This document shows, one piece after another, positions 39,432 to 48,434 of a stretch of DNA of 64,000 bases. Source of the stretch: Corynebacterium aurimucosum ATCC 700975. GTDB lineage: Bacteria > Actinomycetota > Actinomycetes > Mycobacteriales > Mycobacteriaceae. Positions within the stretch are counted from its first letter, which is position 1, and the number at the start of each line of letters is the position of its first letter. The stretch covers positions 1,860,001 to 1,924,000 of the forward strand of contig NC_012590.1 in assembly GCF_000022905.1 (NCBI RefSeq), in the 5' to 3' direction. The notes under the pieces were generated by a model, which saw only the letters and a list, made by a program, of their open reading frames with translations, was not told the origin of the DNA and ran no database searches. The translations under genes were made by a program, and so were the position numbers.

Positions 39432-40523
39432 GTGACTGTTAAGCCTGAAGGACGCAAGATGCTCCGCATTGAGAAGAAGAATGCGGAGTCTCCCATCGAA
39501 CAGAAGCCGCGCTGGATCCGCAACCAGGTTCGCACCGGCCCTGGGTACGAGGACATGAAATCTCGCGTGACTGGTGCTTCCCTACACACCGTGTGCCAAG
39601 AGGCTGGCTGCCCCAATATTCACGAGTGCTGGGAATCGCGTGAGGCTACCTTCCTCATCGGCGGTGACAAGTGCACTCGCCGCTGTGATTTCTGCGATAT
39701 CGCTACCGGTAAGCCAGCGGAACTGGACCGCGACGAGCCGCGTCGTGTGGCAGAGAATATCCAGGAAATGGATCTCAACTACACCACCATCACGGGTGTT
39801 ACCCGCGATGATCTTCCTGATGAGGGCGCCTGGCTCTACGCCGAGGTGGTGCGCAAGATTCATGAGCTTAACCCCAATACCGGCGTGGAAAACCTCACCC
39901 CGGACTTTTCCGGTAAGCCGGACCTGCTCCAGGAGGTCTTTGAGGCCCGCCCCGAGGTCTTTGCTCACAACCTGGAGACGGTGCCGCGCATCTTCAAGCG
40001 CATCCGCCCGGCCTTCCGCTATGAGCGTTCCCTCGACGTCATCCGCCAGGCCCACGACTTTGGCCTGATCACCAAGTCCAACCTCATCCTGGGCATGGGC
40101 GAAACCGCCGAGGAGATCGAGGAAGCACTGCGCGACCTGCGCTCGGCAGGCTGCGACATCATCACGATCACCCAGTACCTGCGCCCCGGCCCGCGCTTCC
40201 ACCCGATCGAGCGCTGGGTGCGCCCGGAGGAATTCGTGGAGCACTCCAAGCTGGCCAAGGAGCTGGGCTTCGGTGGCGTCATGTCTGGCCCGCTGGTCCG
40301 CTCCTCCTACCGCGCTGGCCGCCTCTACGTGCAGGCCATGGAGGCACGCGGCCTCGAGCTTCCGGAGAACCTGAAGCACCTGGCGGAGACTTCCCAGGGC
40401 GCTACCGCCCAGGAGGCTTCCACCCTGCTGGAGAAGTACGGCCCCTCCGAGGAAACTCCGGTCACCACGCGCATGGCTAAGACCCCCGCACAATCCAACT
40501 CTGTTGCCGCTACCATCCGCTAA
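39432..40523 (+). CDS. lipA: Lipoyl synthase
   Basis: Radical SAM enzyme inserting two sulfurs into protein-bound octanoyl groups. 363 aa. The auxiliary cluster Cys residues lie in [14 protein letters not shown], and the radical-SAM cluster in [15 protein letters not shown] (CxxxCxxC). The C-terminal [11 protein letters not shown] supplies the conserved RSSY serine ligand. GTG 39432 follows a TAAAGTGAGG stretch that could serve as a -10 box and as a ribosome-binding site. An Ala/Thr-rich C-terminal extension of about 30 residues is beyond the usual family end. Confidence 0.95.
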   Translation: MTVKPEGRKMLRIEKKNAESPIEQKPRWIRNQVRTGPGYEDMKSRVTGASLHTVCQEAGCPNIHECWESREATFLIGGDKCTRRCDFCDIATGKPAELDRDEPRRVAENIQEMDLNYTTITGVTRDDLPDEGAWLYAEVVRKIHELNPNTGVENLTPDFSGKPDLLQEVFEARPEVFAHNLETVPRIFKRIRPAFRYERSLDVIRQAHDFGLITKSNLILGMGETAEEIEEALRDLRSAGCDIITITQYLRPGPRFHPIERWVRPEEFVEHSKLAKELGFGGVMSGPLVRSSYRAGRLYVQAMEARGLELPENLKHLAETSQGATAQEASTLLEKYGPSEETPVTTRMAKTPAQSNSVAATIR

Positions 40524-40565
40524 CGCGTTTCTCTTTTTATTCCCCTTGCCCTTAAAGTAGGAGAC

Positions 40566-41351
40566 ATGGCTAAGGACGATAAGGCGTCGCTCAAGGACGC
40601 GAAGAAGCAAGAGCGGGCGGCCAAGCGCGCCCAGCGCAAGCAGAACTGGTCACAGATGTGGCAAGCGTTCAACATGCAGCGCAAGCAGGACAAGGCTCTC
40701 ATCCCCATCATGCTGGCTGCGTTCTTGGGCATGGGCTTGCTCTTCTTCCTTATCGGCATGCTCTTCAACGGCCAGTGGTTCATGCTCATCATTGGCTTGG
40801 GTCTTGGCGCGATGCTCGCCATGTTCCTGTTCACCCGCCGCCTTGAGCGCGATATGTACAAGAAGGTGGAAGACCAGCCTGGTGTCGCCGGTTGGGCTTT
40901 GGAGCAGCAGCTACGCAACACCGTTGGTGTGGTGTGGAAGGTCAAGCCGGGCGTGGCTGCGACGCGCCAGCAGGATCTGGTTCACCGCGTGATTGGTAAC
41001 TCCGGCGTCATTTTCGTCGTTGAGGGTGACCGCAAGCGCGTTGCCCCTACTCTTAACCGTTTGAAGAAACGCGTTGACCGCCTGGCTGGCGGTGTGCCGG
41101 TTTACGAGGTCTTCGTGGGCAGCGGTGAGGATGAGGTGCCGGTGTCCAAGCTGCGCAGCCACATTATGAAGCTGCCGCGCAACTACAACAAGAACGAAAC
41201 CTACGAGAACATTCGCCGCATCGAGGCCATGGATGATCTCCCGGGCACTACTCCGGGCCTGCCAAAGGGCCCAATGCCCCGCCAGGCTCAGAACATGGCG
41301 GGCATGAACCGCCGCATGCGCCGCATGCAGGAGCGCAAGGGCGGCAAATAA
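40566..41351 (+). CDS. DUF4191 membrane protein (Rv2219 type)
   Basis: 261 aa, unknown function, conserved next to lipA in mycobacteria and corynebacteria. A Lys-rich N-terminus (residues 1-35) leads to two adjacent membrane helices (LIPIMLAAFLGMGLLFFLIGM; MLIIGLGLGAMLAMFLFT). A soluble domain then spans about 95-220 (VVWKVKPGVAATRQQDLVHRV, IFVVEGDRKRV), ending in a Met/Arg-rich tail. The location beside lipA and the RDD gene is conserved, but no enzyme motif is seen. Confidence 0.82.
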   Translation: MAKDDKASLKDAKKQERAAKRAQRKQNWSQMWQAFNMQRKQDKALIPIMLAAFLGMGLLFFLIGMLFNGQWFMLIIGLGLGAMLAMFLFTRRLERDMYKKVEDQPGVAGWALEQQLRNTVGVVWKVKPGVAATRQQDLVHRVIGNSGVIFVVEGDRKRVAPTLNRLKKRVDRLAGGVPVYEVFVGSGEDEVPVSKLRSHIMKLPRNYNKNETYENIRRIEAMDDLPGTTPGLPKGPMPRQAQNMAGMNRRMRRMQERKGGK

Positions 41352-41368
41352 GCCATCTTGTTCCACAC

Positions 41369-41411
41369 AAGAAGGGGTCCCTTCCGAGATTCTCGGAAGG
41401 GACCCCTTCTT
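41369..41411 (+). terminator. Strong intrinsic terminator after the DUF4191 gene
   Basis: Perfect 20-bp stem (AAGAAGGGGTCCCTTCCGAG and its complement) with a 3-nt ATT loop, ending CTTCTTT. It is separate from the two hairpins farther right. Confidence 0.85.
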
Positions 41412-41483
41412 TACCTTGCGATTCTTCGTTGCTTTAGGACCGTCCTAGCCTTCGTGACCAGGTTTCGTCAGATGGTTCTACTC

Positions 41484-41555
41484 AGATGGTTTACTTGACC
41501 CCAAGTAAACCATCTAGCGTTATGAAGAAGGTTTGTTTGCCCCCAAACAAACCTT
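41484..41555 (+). ncRNA. Two tandem C-loop hairpins, 6C-RNA-like candidate
   Basis: Hairpin 1 (41484-41515) is a perfect 13-bp stem, AGATGGTTTACTT / AAGTAAACCATCT, with loop GACCCC. Hairpin 2 (41528-41555) is a perfect 11-bp stem, AAGGTTTGTTT / AAACAAACCTT, with loop GCCCCC, followed by TTTTC. Upstream, TCAGATGGTT is repeated at 41468 and 41482. Two consecutive stems with C-rich loops recall the actinobacterial 6C RNA, although these loops have four and five C rather than six or more. The known 6C locus of corynebacteria is elsewhere. A terminator role for the minus-strand RDD gene is the alternative. Confidence 0.45.
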
Positions 41556-41616
41556 TTCAGGGGAACCATTTGTGGGGCATCTGTGGTGGATACGACCGGC
41601 TAGCGCTGACCAAGCT

Positions 41617-42060
41617 TTAGGCCATGATAACGGCCGTGCCGGTGGCGCGATCGTGGAGGCCGCGGCCGTCGGCATCGACCATCGCTGCGGGGAAGAGCAC
41701 AGCAGTCAGCAGCGTGCGGACCGCCGCCCGCCACAAGCCGACAGAAGTGCCCGGCTTGTCGAGGCGCGCCACGCCCATGCCCAGCACGGCCATTCCCGGG
41801 GTGCGGGCGAAGAGCCATCCGCACACGATGCCCATAACTACCCACACTGCATAGCCCAAGAAAGCTGGGCCGCCGAGCGAATCCGTAAAGAGCTCAAGAA
41901 GGTTGGCAATGAGCATCGCCAAGAGCCAGTCAATGAGCACGCCAAGAGTGCGCCGCATTACAGAAGCCAGGGCACCTGAGCCCTCCTTGGGCAAGCCCAT
42001 TGTTTGCCCAGGCCACTGCCCGTGCTCGAAGCCGTCGTTATTATCTGCCATGCTCACCAA
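41617..42060 (-). CDS. RDD-family membrane protein
   Basis: 147 aa with the RDD domain: Arg/Asp near the start of the first helix (RTLGVLIDWLLAMLIANLLEL) and two further helices (GYAVWVVMGIVCGWLFA; ALRTLLTAVL-like region near the end). Short polar N-terminus with no signal peptide. ATG 42060 has TAGATT 7 nt upstream on the minus strand, so probably leaderless. Located between the Rv2219-type gene and glnA, as Rv2219A. Function unknown; some RDD proteins act as ion transporters. Confidence 0.8.
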   Translation of the reverse strand: MVSMADNNDGFEHGQWPGQTMGLPKEGSGALASVMRRTLGVLIDWLLAMLIANLLELFTDSLGGPAFLGYAVWVVMGIVCGWLFARTPGMAVLGMGVARLDKPGTSVGLWRAAVRTLLTAVLFPAAMVDADGRGLHDRATGTAVIMA

Positions 42061-42180
42061 TCTAGCTGTCGGCTCCGCGAAGCAGAAAATTTACCTCCAG
42101 GTGCCCCAGACACCCCGGTAACGAAGCCAATACCTGTAAACTAGTCGGGAGTACTAAACGTCAACCAACAGGAGACCACC

Positions 42181-43614
42181 GTGTCCTTTGAGACAATCCA
42201 GGACGTCATCGCATTCATCAAGGAAGAGGACGTCAAGTTCGTTGACATCCGGTTTACGGACGTCCCCGGCACTGAGCACCACTTCTCTATTCCGGCCGAG
42301 GAATTTACTGAAGACGCAGCCGCCGAAGGCCTCGCTTTTGATGGTTCTTCCATCCGCGGATTCACCACCATCGATGAGTCCGATATGACGCTGCTGCCAG
42401 ATCCGAAGACCGCCTTCGTGGATCCTTTCCGCACCGCGAAGACTCTGAACATCAAGTTCTTCGTCCACGACCCCTTCACCCTGGAGCCTTTCAGCCGCGA
42501 CCCGCGCAACATCGCGCGCAAGGCTGAGGAGTACCTCGCTTCCACCGGCATCGCGGATACCTGTAACTTCGGCGCCGAGGCTGAGTTCTATATCTTCGAT
42601 TCGGTTCGCTACGGCACGGATGTCCACAACGGCTTCTACGAGGTTGATACCGATGAGGGGTGGTGGAACCGCGGTTCTGAGACCAACTTCGATGGCACTC
42701 CGAACACCGGTTTCAAGACTCGTGTGAAGGGTGGCTACTTCCCTACGGCACCCGTCGACAAGCACGGCGAGGTCCGCGATGCCATGGTGGAGCAGCTGCA
42801 GAAGGCAGGCTTTGTTATCGAGCGCTTCCACCACGAGGTGGGCAGCGGCCAGAACGAGATCAACTACCGCTTCAACTCCCTGCTGCACGCGGCTGATGAT
42901 ATTCAGACCTTCAAGTACATCATCAAGAACACCGCTGAGCAGTTCGGTAAGTCCGTAACCTTCATGCCGAAGCCGCTGGCCGGCGATAATGGTTCCGGTA
43001 TGCACGCCCACATGTCCCTGTGGCAGGACGGCAAGCCGCTCTTCCATGATGAGGCTGGCTACGCCGGCCTGTCCGACATGGCTCGCTACTACATCGGCGG
43101 CATCCTGGCCCACGCACCGGCTGTTCTGGCGTTTACGAACGCGACTCTGAACTCCTACCACCGTCTGGTCCCGGGCTTTGAGGCCCCGATTAACCTGGTG
43201 TACTCGCAGCGCAACCGCTCGGCTGCTATCCGTATCCCGATTACCGGTTCCAACCCGAAGGCCAAGCGCATCGAGTTCCGTGCTCCGGACCCGTCCGGCA
43301 ACCCCTACTTCGGCTTCGCTGCCATGATGATGGCGGGCCTCGACGGCATTAAGAACCGCATTGAGCCGCACGCTCCGGTGGATAAGGACCTCTACGAGCT
43401 GCCGCCGGCAGAGGCTGCGTCCATCCCGCAGGCACCGACCTCCCTGGAGGCGTCCATCGCGGCACTTGAGGAGGACAACGAGTTCCTCACCGAGGGCGAT
43501 GTCTTCTCCGAGGATCTCATCGAGACCTACATCAACTACAAGCGTGAGAACGAGATTGCGCCGGTTCGTCTGCGCCCGACTCCGCAGGAGTTTGAGATGT
43601 ACTACGACTGTTAA
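42181..43614 (+). CDS. glnA: Glutamine synthetase type I (adenylylated form)
   Basis: Main ammonium-assimilating glutamine synthetase, 477 aa. Seen: the SFDG-type loop [10 protein letters not shown], active-site EAEFYIFDS and [11 protein letters not shown], the ATP region [21 protein letters not shown], and [19 protein letters not shown]. The adenylylation site is Tyr405 in [10 protein letters not shown], the position known from C. glutamicum; GlnE, encoded at 58.3 kb, would modify it. GTG 42181 has AGGAG about 7 nt upstream. A hairpin lies downstream at 43660-43702. Confidence 0.96.
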   Translation: MSFETIQDVIAFIKEEDVKFVDIRFTDVPGTEHHFSIPAEEFTEDAAAEGLAFDGSSIRGFTTIDESDMTLLPDPKTAFVDPFRTAKTLNIKFFVHDPFTLEPFSRDPRNIARKAEEYLASTGIADTCNFGAEAEFYIFDSVRYGTDVHNGFYEVDTDEGWWNRGSETNFDGTPNTGFKTRVKGGYFPTAPVDKHGEVRDAMVEQLQKAGFVIERFHHEVGSGQNEINYRFNSLLHAADDIQTFKYIIKNTAEQFGKSVTFMPKPLAGDNGSGMHAHMSLWQDGKPLFHDEAGYAGLSDMARYYIGGILAHAPAVLAFTNATLNSYHRLVPGFEAPINLVYSQRNRSAAIRIPITGSNPKAKRIEFRAPDPSGNPYFGFAAMMMAGLDGIKNRIEPHAPVDKDLYELPPAEAASIPQAPTSLEASIAALEEDNEFLTEGDVFSEDLIETYINYKRENEIAPVRLRPTPQEFEMYYDC

Positions 43615-43659
43615 AGGATATGTGGGTATCTGACCCCTTCTTTTAGCACCCTCCGACAA

Positions 43660-43702
43660 GACACAACCCACGGTTTCCTTCACGGATTCCGTGGGTTGTG
43701 TC
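43660..43702 (+). terminator. Hairpin downstream of glnA
   Basis: The 14-bp arms GACACAACCCACGG / CCGTGGGTTGTGTC enclose a 15-nt loop. There is no U-tract, but it is the only strong hairpin between glnA and the convergent hmuO gene. Confidence 0.55.
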
Positions 43703-43791
43703 ATGTTGAGCCCGGCGCGCGAGAGCCCAATGGCGCAGCTTCTGAAACTAACTACAGGGGCTACCGGCCACGCAGGCGAGTGTTCCGCCGG

Positions 43792-44433
43792 CTAATAGAG
43801 GCGCCCTAATTCAGCAAAGATACCCGAATTAAAGTTGAAAGCCCGCTCTGCCTCCGAGAGCATAGCTTCACGCTGTTCAACGTTTAGCTCCAGGCTATCC
43901 ACGCGCTCGCGGTATCCCGTACGATAAGGCGGGATTTTTCCAATCGAAGTGAAGTCATAGAAGTTCAGTGCCTCAGGAGGAACTCCGTAATGGGCTCCCA
44001 AACGCGCTGCAATCACCTGCCCACCGGAAATATCACCGAGATAGCGCACGTAGTGATGGGCTACCACTTCTACTGGCTTGCCCACAATTTCTTCTAAGCG
44101 CGCGCTATAGGACCTCGTCGCTGGAAGAATGCGAATCTCCTCACGCCAGTTTTCGCCGACGAGCACTTTCAAATCTGCTTCCAGTGCTTGACGACGTTCC
44201 AGCCGTGGATCCGCTACCGCGCCGGCAATGGGAGTAGTCGCCACGCTGCGAACGGCGTTCTCGAGAGCTCCATATACAAACCACAGTTGGCCGGCCAAAT
44301 CAGCCACGGCTGACTTATTGAGCTCCCCTGACAACAGGCGCTGCATGAATGCCGAATTCTCCGCATGCTCATGCGCACGCGCAGTCGCCTCACGCAACGC
44401 AACGGACAAAGATTTATTGAGAGTGGTAGTCAC
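43792..44433 (-). CDS. hmuO: Haem oxygenase HmuO
   Basis: Opens haem to biliverdin, CO and ferrous iron, releasing iron from imported haem. 213 aa. The proximal haem ligand is His21 in REATARAHEHAEN, and the distal helix motif is LGDISGGQVIAARLG, both as in C. diphtheriae HmuO. GTG 44433 has GGAGAAG about 5 nt upstream. A degenerate DtxR box (44475-44493) suggests iron repression. Here it sits directly after htaB, whereas in C. diphtheriae hmuO is separate from the hmuTUV locus; the pairing joins uptake and breakdown. Confidence 0.95.
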   Translation of the reverse strand: MTTTLNKSLSVALREATARAHEHAENSAFMQRLLSGELNKSAVADLAGQLWFVYGALENAVRSVATTPIAGAVADPRLERRQALEADLKVLVGENWREEIRILPATRSYSARLEEIVGKPVEVVAHHYVRYLGDISGGQVIAARLGAHYGVPPEALNFYDFTSIGKIPPYRTGYRERVDSLELNVEQREAMLSEAERAFNFNSGIFAELGRLY

Positions 44434-44474
44434 TGTTCTTCTCCACGGTGTTATTTAGAAAACTACAAATCAGT

Positions 44475-44493
44475 TGAGGTTAGAAAAACTCAA
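44475..44493. promoter_or_regulatory. Degenerate DtxR box upstream of hmuO
   Basis: TGAGGTTAGAAAAACTCAA agrees with the 19-bp DtxR consensus (TWAGGTTAGSCTAACCTWA) at 13 positions: the left half is nearly intact, the right half weak. It lies about 40 bp upstream of the hmuO start, a plausible promoter position. Confidence 0.5.
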
Positions 44494-44518
44494 AATCAAA
44501 AATTAAGGGGATTAAGCC

Positions 44519-44569
44519 GACGTGGGTGTGCGGCACCAATTCTCATCGGCACCCCACACCCGTTACGTC
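44519..44569 (-). terminator. Hairpin between htaB and hmuO
   Basis: The outer arms GACGT / ACGTC and inner GGGTGTG / CACACCC form a long stem-loop 30 bp past the htaB stop. It could end the htaA-hmuTUV-htaB transcript; U-tract absent. Confidence 0.4.
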
Positions 44570-44601
44570 GTTCTTGAACTGTCAGCGGTGTGTCTTAGGG
44601 T

Positions 44602-45567
44602 TTATCGCTGAAAGAAGACACGCGCACTGTCAAAAGCACCGGACTTAACAAATGCTTGCCACAGAATTGCGATCATGCTGCCAACAGTCGCAATGCCTAG
44701 GAAGTAGTTCCAGAAGTTGGAGACCTTCGAGATAGAAGAGGAGTTCTCACCCGAGCTAAGGTTCTTATCTTTCGACGGGTTCTGCGGCTTCGGCTTCTCG
44801 CCGTCCGACGGGTTCTGCGGCTTCTCGCCCTCCGAAGGATCCTTTTCTTCTTCCTTCTTCTGTCCACAGCCTGGGGCGAGCTTGAGGGTCAGCTGCGCAC
44901 TATCCACCTCCGGGTTGTAGTCGGCGCTGTACATACCCATGAACAAGAAGTCAACGCCCTCGACGTCACCAGAATCATTTGTTCCGGGCTGACGCTCGTA
45001 CATCACGTCGGAAGCATTAAGCGTGAGAGTATCGCCGTCCTTGCTCCACTGTGCCTTACCGTGACCGAACGCCCCTTCACCAGTACGCTTGTTTGCTTCA
45101 ACGCGGTCCTCAGGGGTGTACTCCGTCATGTGCTTGCCCTCAACAAAATAAGCCTCGTAGCCGGAGCCGAGCTGGGCTTTGTCCCCATTAGTTTCCACGA
45201 ATGGGTTAATCATCTTGGAGTACAGCGCTCCGTGGTGGCCAGTGAAAGTAATCGAAGAGTCCTTGGCCTTGATCTTCGATGCAGTGACATTGCCGGCCTC
45301 GTCCACAGAGACTGTGGACGTCGCGGGATCGACTTCGAAGCCGAAGGTGAAATCGCTGCCCGTCGGATCGCCGTCCTCCTTCACCGTTCCGGTCGTCTCC
45401 CAGTCGCCCTTAGCGATTCGCCCCTTAATGTAGGAACGCCAGGAGTGCTTAACACCCCAGTTGATAGTGCCGGATTCGATGGTGCATGATTCTGCTTCTG
45501 CCGCGGTTGCCTGCGGCACAGTAATCGCCGTCGCTGCGATAGCGGTCACCAGGATTTTTTTAAACAT
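44602..45567 (-). CDS. htaB: Haem-binding surface protein HtaB (one CR domain)
   Basis: 321 aa membrane-anchored haem-binding protein. Signal peptide ([22 protein letters not shown]), one CR/HtaA domain (about 25-215) with [14 protein letters not shown] carrying the conserved Tyr and [12 protein letters not shown] carrying the conserved His, then a Pro/Lys/Glu repeat linker ([14 protein letters not shown]) and a C-terminal membrane helix ([18 protein letters not shown]). ATG 45567 overlaps the hmuV stop by 8 bp and has GGAGG upstream. By homology it relays haem from HtaA towards HmuT. Confidence 0.9.
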   Translation of the reverse strand: MFKKILVTAIAATAITVPQATAAEAESCTIESGTINWGVKHSWRSYIKGRIAKGDWETTGTVKEDGDPTGSDFTFGFEVDPATSTVSVDEAGNVTASKIKAKDSSITFTGHHGALYSKMINPFVETNGDKAQLGSGYEAYFVEGKHMTEYTPEDRVEANKRTGEGAFGHGKAQWSKDGDTLTLNASDVMYERQPGTNDSGDVEGVDFLFMGMYSADYNPEVDSAQLTLKLAPGCGQKKEEEKDPSEGEKPQNPSDGEKPKPQNPSKDKNLSSGENSSSISKVSNFWNYFLGIATVGSMIAILWQAFVKSGAFDSARVFFQR

Positions 45568-46354
45568 GGAAGTCCTCCAGTTGATGCGAGAAAAGTGAAT
45601 TGATTGTGGGCGTGGCACGCTGTGGTTGTACCTGCAGCCCGTTGACGGAGATCGGCCAGCCGTACACCTCTGACAAGATGGGACCGGTGAAAACCTCCGC
45701 CACGCGCCCTTGAGCTGCGATCCCCCCGCATGAGACGCACACGATGTGATCGCAATATGCGGCTGCCGCGTTCAGGTCATGGAGCACCACGAGTGCGGTT
45801 ACTCCTGCCTCGCGGGCTAGGGCTTTCACAGAACCCAGTAACTGTTCTTGGTGGCGGATATCGAGGGCCGCTGTCGGTTCATCCAGCAGGATTATTGGAG
45901 TATTTTGTGCAAGAACACGGGCAAAGGCCACCCGCGCACGTTCACCACCTGAAAGCGTGCTGATATCGCGTCCGGAGAGATGAGCGACTCCAGCTATTTC
46001 AAGGGCGGCTTCGATAAACTGCTCGTCGAGTTGGGCGTGGGGCGTTCCGTGCCAAGGGCGGCGGCCCATCGCGACAACATCGCGTACCAGAAATTCAAAG
46101 GACACCGCGACATCCTGAAGCATCACCGCACGCTTGCGTGCGAGCTCACGGGGCGAGGTCTTCGGCGACAAACCGCCGACACTGATTTCACCGGAGAAGT
46201 CGATATCACCCGCGATCGCGCCAAGGACTGTTGACTTCCCGGCACCATTCGGGCCAATTAGTCCGGTGACCTCGCCTGGCCGGGCATTAAAGGTCACGCT
46301 GTCCACGAGGGTAACCCCGTCGACTTGGACGGTGAGGTTGTCCACGTTCAGCAT
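45560..46354 (-). CDS. hmuV: Haem ABC transporter ATP-binding protein
   Basis: 264 aa ATPase of the haemin importer. Walker [17 protein letters not shown], signature [15 protein letters not shown], Walker [13 protein letters not shown] and switch His in [10 protein letters not shown] are all present. ATG 46354 shares one base with the hmuU stop, and its own stop overlaps htaB, so hmuU-hmuV-htaB are tightly coupled. Confidence 0.95.
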   Translation of the reverse strand: MLNVDNLTVQVDGVTLVDSVTFNARPGEVTGLIGPNGAGKSTVLGAIAGDIDFSGEISVGGLSPKTSPRELARKRAVMLQDVAVSFEFLVRDVVAMGRRPWHGTPHAQLDEQFIEAALEIAGVAHLSGRDISTLSGGERARVAFARVLAQNTPIILLDEPTAALDIRHQEQLLGSVKALAREAGVTALVVLHDLNAAAAYCDHIVCVSCGGIAAQGRVAEVFTGPILSEVYGWPISVNGLQVQPQRATPTINSLFSHQLEDFHV

Positions 46355-47397
46355 CAGTGCACCCCCTTTCGCATCATGCGGCGCAACAGGATGAAGAAGG
46401 TCGGTCCGCCAACTAAGGCGGTAAAGATACCGATTGGGAGGTCCGCGAAGGGAATCAAGGTTCGTGCTGCCACATCCGCAAAGCCGATGAGCACCGCGCC
46501 ACCTAGGGCGGATGCAGGAATGAGGATGTGATTTTGCGGTCCTACGATGCTGCGTAACAAGTGGGGAACGATGAGCCCAACAAAGCCGATGAGGCCGGCG
46601 AAGGACACAGCTGCTGCGGTAAGCACTGCGGACGCCACAATTGCCACAATGCGCAACACAGACACATCTACGCCAGTGTGCACAGCAGCGCGTTCACCCA
46701 GCGCGAGAATGTCAAGTTGCCTGCCCAAACGCAGGGCTACTGCTATACCGATAAGGACGATGGGAAGAACAACCCATACGTGCTTCCACTGCGAGCCGTT
46801 GAAGGAACCCATCTGCCAAAAAATGATGGCTTCCCGGTTGGCAGTCGGTGCCAGGTACACCATGAAGGAAATGATTGCATTGCACACTGCATTAATGGCG
46901 ATGCCCGTGAGGATCAGGTGAACCACCGTGACGCGACCGTTATGGCGTGCAAGTTGGTAGATGATGAAGGTAACTAAAAGTGCGCTCAAGAAAGCCAGCG
47001 CTGGCACAGTGAAAGTTCCCACGAAGGTGAGGTTGAAGACGATCGCTACAGCCGCCCCAACACCTGCACCGGAGGTCACTCCGATGATGGATGGCTCCGC
47101 CAGAGGATTGGCAAAGATGGCCTGCATCAACGTGCCCGCAACGCCTAGAGCGGCGCCTACGAAGAGCCCCAAGACCAAGCGCGGCAGGCGAATATTCCAT
47201 ACCACGCTGGCTGTGAGGGACTCTTGCCCCGGCCCCAAAGCCAGAATCGGGAACAGATCAGAAAGTGCAATGTAGTACTGTCCGAGGACGATCGAGATGA
47301 GTCCCGCTAGAACAGCAAGCACCGCTAAGGATATGAATACCGATATCCGCTGAGTGCGGCGTCGTGTGAAGACGTCGCTATGCATTGTCTGGGTCAT
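46354..47397 (-). CDS. hmuU: Haem ABC transporter permease
   Basis: 347 aa FecCD/BtuC-family permease with about 10 membrane helices. Family segments PLAEPSIIGVTSGAGVGAA and FVGLIVPHLLRSIVG are visible; the latter is the loop that contacts the ATPase. The start at 47397 lies 20 bp inside the hmuT gene, so the two overlap. Confidence 0.94.
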   Translation of the reverse strand: MTQTMHSDVFTRRRTQRISVFISLAVLAVLAGLISIVLGQYYIALSDLFPILALGPGQESLTASVVWNIRLPRLVLGLFVGAALGVAGTLMQAIFANPLAEPSIIGVTSGAGVGAAVAIVFNLTFVGTFTVPALAFLSALLVTFIIYQLARHNGRVTVVHLILTGIAINAVCNAIISFMVYLAPTANREAIIFWQMGSFNGSQWKHVWVVLPIVLIGIAVALRLGRQLDILALGERAAVHTGVDVSVLRIVAIVASAVLTAAAVSFAGLIGFVGLIVPHLLRSIVGPQNHILIPASALGGAVLIGFADVAARTLIPFADLPIGIFTALVGGPTFFILLRRMMRKGVH

Positions 47398-48424
47398 ATA
47401 CAGCCTTTGCGAGTTTGACCAGTGTCTGGCCGGTCATGGGGCCGAAGGCCAGGGACTGGCCGTCAGGAATGGTGACGATGCGCTGCTTTTGACCAGCAAT
47501 GGTCTGCGCCACACCAGGACGTTCCAGTAGGCCGTCGACTCCGCCTGTGGATTTCAAACCATCGGTCATCATGATGATCACCTCTGGGTTGATGCGGGCC
47601 AGCGCTTCTGCGTTAGCAGGTTCGGCATAAGAAAGGTTGTTCTCCGCAGCGAGATCGACTCCTCCAATTCCTTCGATGAGGTCCTGGGCGCCGGTCCCCT
47701 CCCCCATGATGAAGAACACGCCGCCGTTTCCACGGGCGTAGAGGAAGGCCATACGCATTGGCTCCTCGGGGGCAATGGTCTTAATGGCTTCCTTCGACTC
47801 ATCAATTTCCTTGATGGAGCGCTCTGATAACTTGCGGGCCTCGTCCGGAAGCCCGACGGTTTCACCCAGCGTGATGATGTCTTCGCCCACCGAGTCAATG
47901 GTCCGCTGCGGTTCCATGACCACAGTTGTCACACCTGCTTCACGGATCTGATCGATCGCATCACGGGGTCCAATGGAGTGGTCCACAATAACGAGCGTCG
48001 GATTAAGCTCCAGGACTGCTTCAACATTGATATTGTGGCCGCCTTCAGTCACGACGGGACGATCCGCCAGATTCGGTTCAGTGGAAGAGACGGTGCGGCC
48101 AACGATGTTGTCCGCAAGCCCCAAGCCGCTCAGCGTTTTGGTATAGGTCCCATAAATATCCAGCGCCAGAATCCGCGAGACATCCGTGACGGTGACGTCA
48201 TAACCATCAGCGTCAGTAAGTTCCACCGGAAGTGCGGGCTGGACTTTAGTGCTTACGGGCTCGATATCGGCGAAGTCACTGACCTCAGTAACGCCTTCGA
48301 AGGAGCGCGGGTCGGAAAGGTCCTGCGGGTCCGGTAGCTGGTCTGTATAGCTTCCTTGCACGCCACAGGCAGTCAATCCCACGATGCACAGAAGCGGGAT
48401 AAGGAAACGTAGGAGAAGTTTCAC
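47378..48424 (-). CDS. hmuT: Haem-binding lipoprotein of the ABC importer
   Basis: 348 aa substrate-binding lipoprotein. The lipobox is IVGLTACG after a short signal (MKLLLRFLIPLLC). The two lobes include the family segment DNIVGRTVSSTEPNLADRP. Candidate haem ligands, by analogy with C. diphtheriae HmuT, are His in TEGGHNINVEA and Tyr in NNLSYAEPANAEA. It receives haem from HtaA/HtaB and passes it to HmuUV. It follows htaA by 10 bp and overlaps hmuU by 20 bp. Confidence 0.94.
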   Translation of the reverse strand: MKLLLRFLIPLLCIVGLTACGVQGSYTDQLPDPQDLSDPRSFEGVTEVSDFADIEPVSTKVQPALPVELTDADGYDVTVTDVSRILALDIYGTYTKTLSGLGLADNIVGRTVSSTEPNLADRPVVTEGGHNINVEAVLELNPTLVIVDHSIGPRDAIDQIREAGVTTVVMEPQRTIDSVGEDIITLGETVGLPDEARKLSERSIKEIDESKEAIKTIAPEEPMRMAFLYARGNGGVFFIMGEGTGAQDLIEGIGGVDLAAENNLSYAEPANAEALARINPEVIIMMTDGLKSTGGVDGLLERPGVAQTIAGQKQRIVTIPDGQSLAFGPMTGQTLVKLAKAVYDPDNA

Positions 48425-48434
48425 GGTGATCTTT

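Noticed and set aside
42154..43704. 516-codon minus-strand frame opposite glnA
   Set aside because: Shadow of the glutamine synthetase gene, without motifs.
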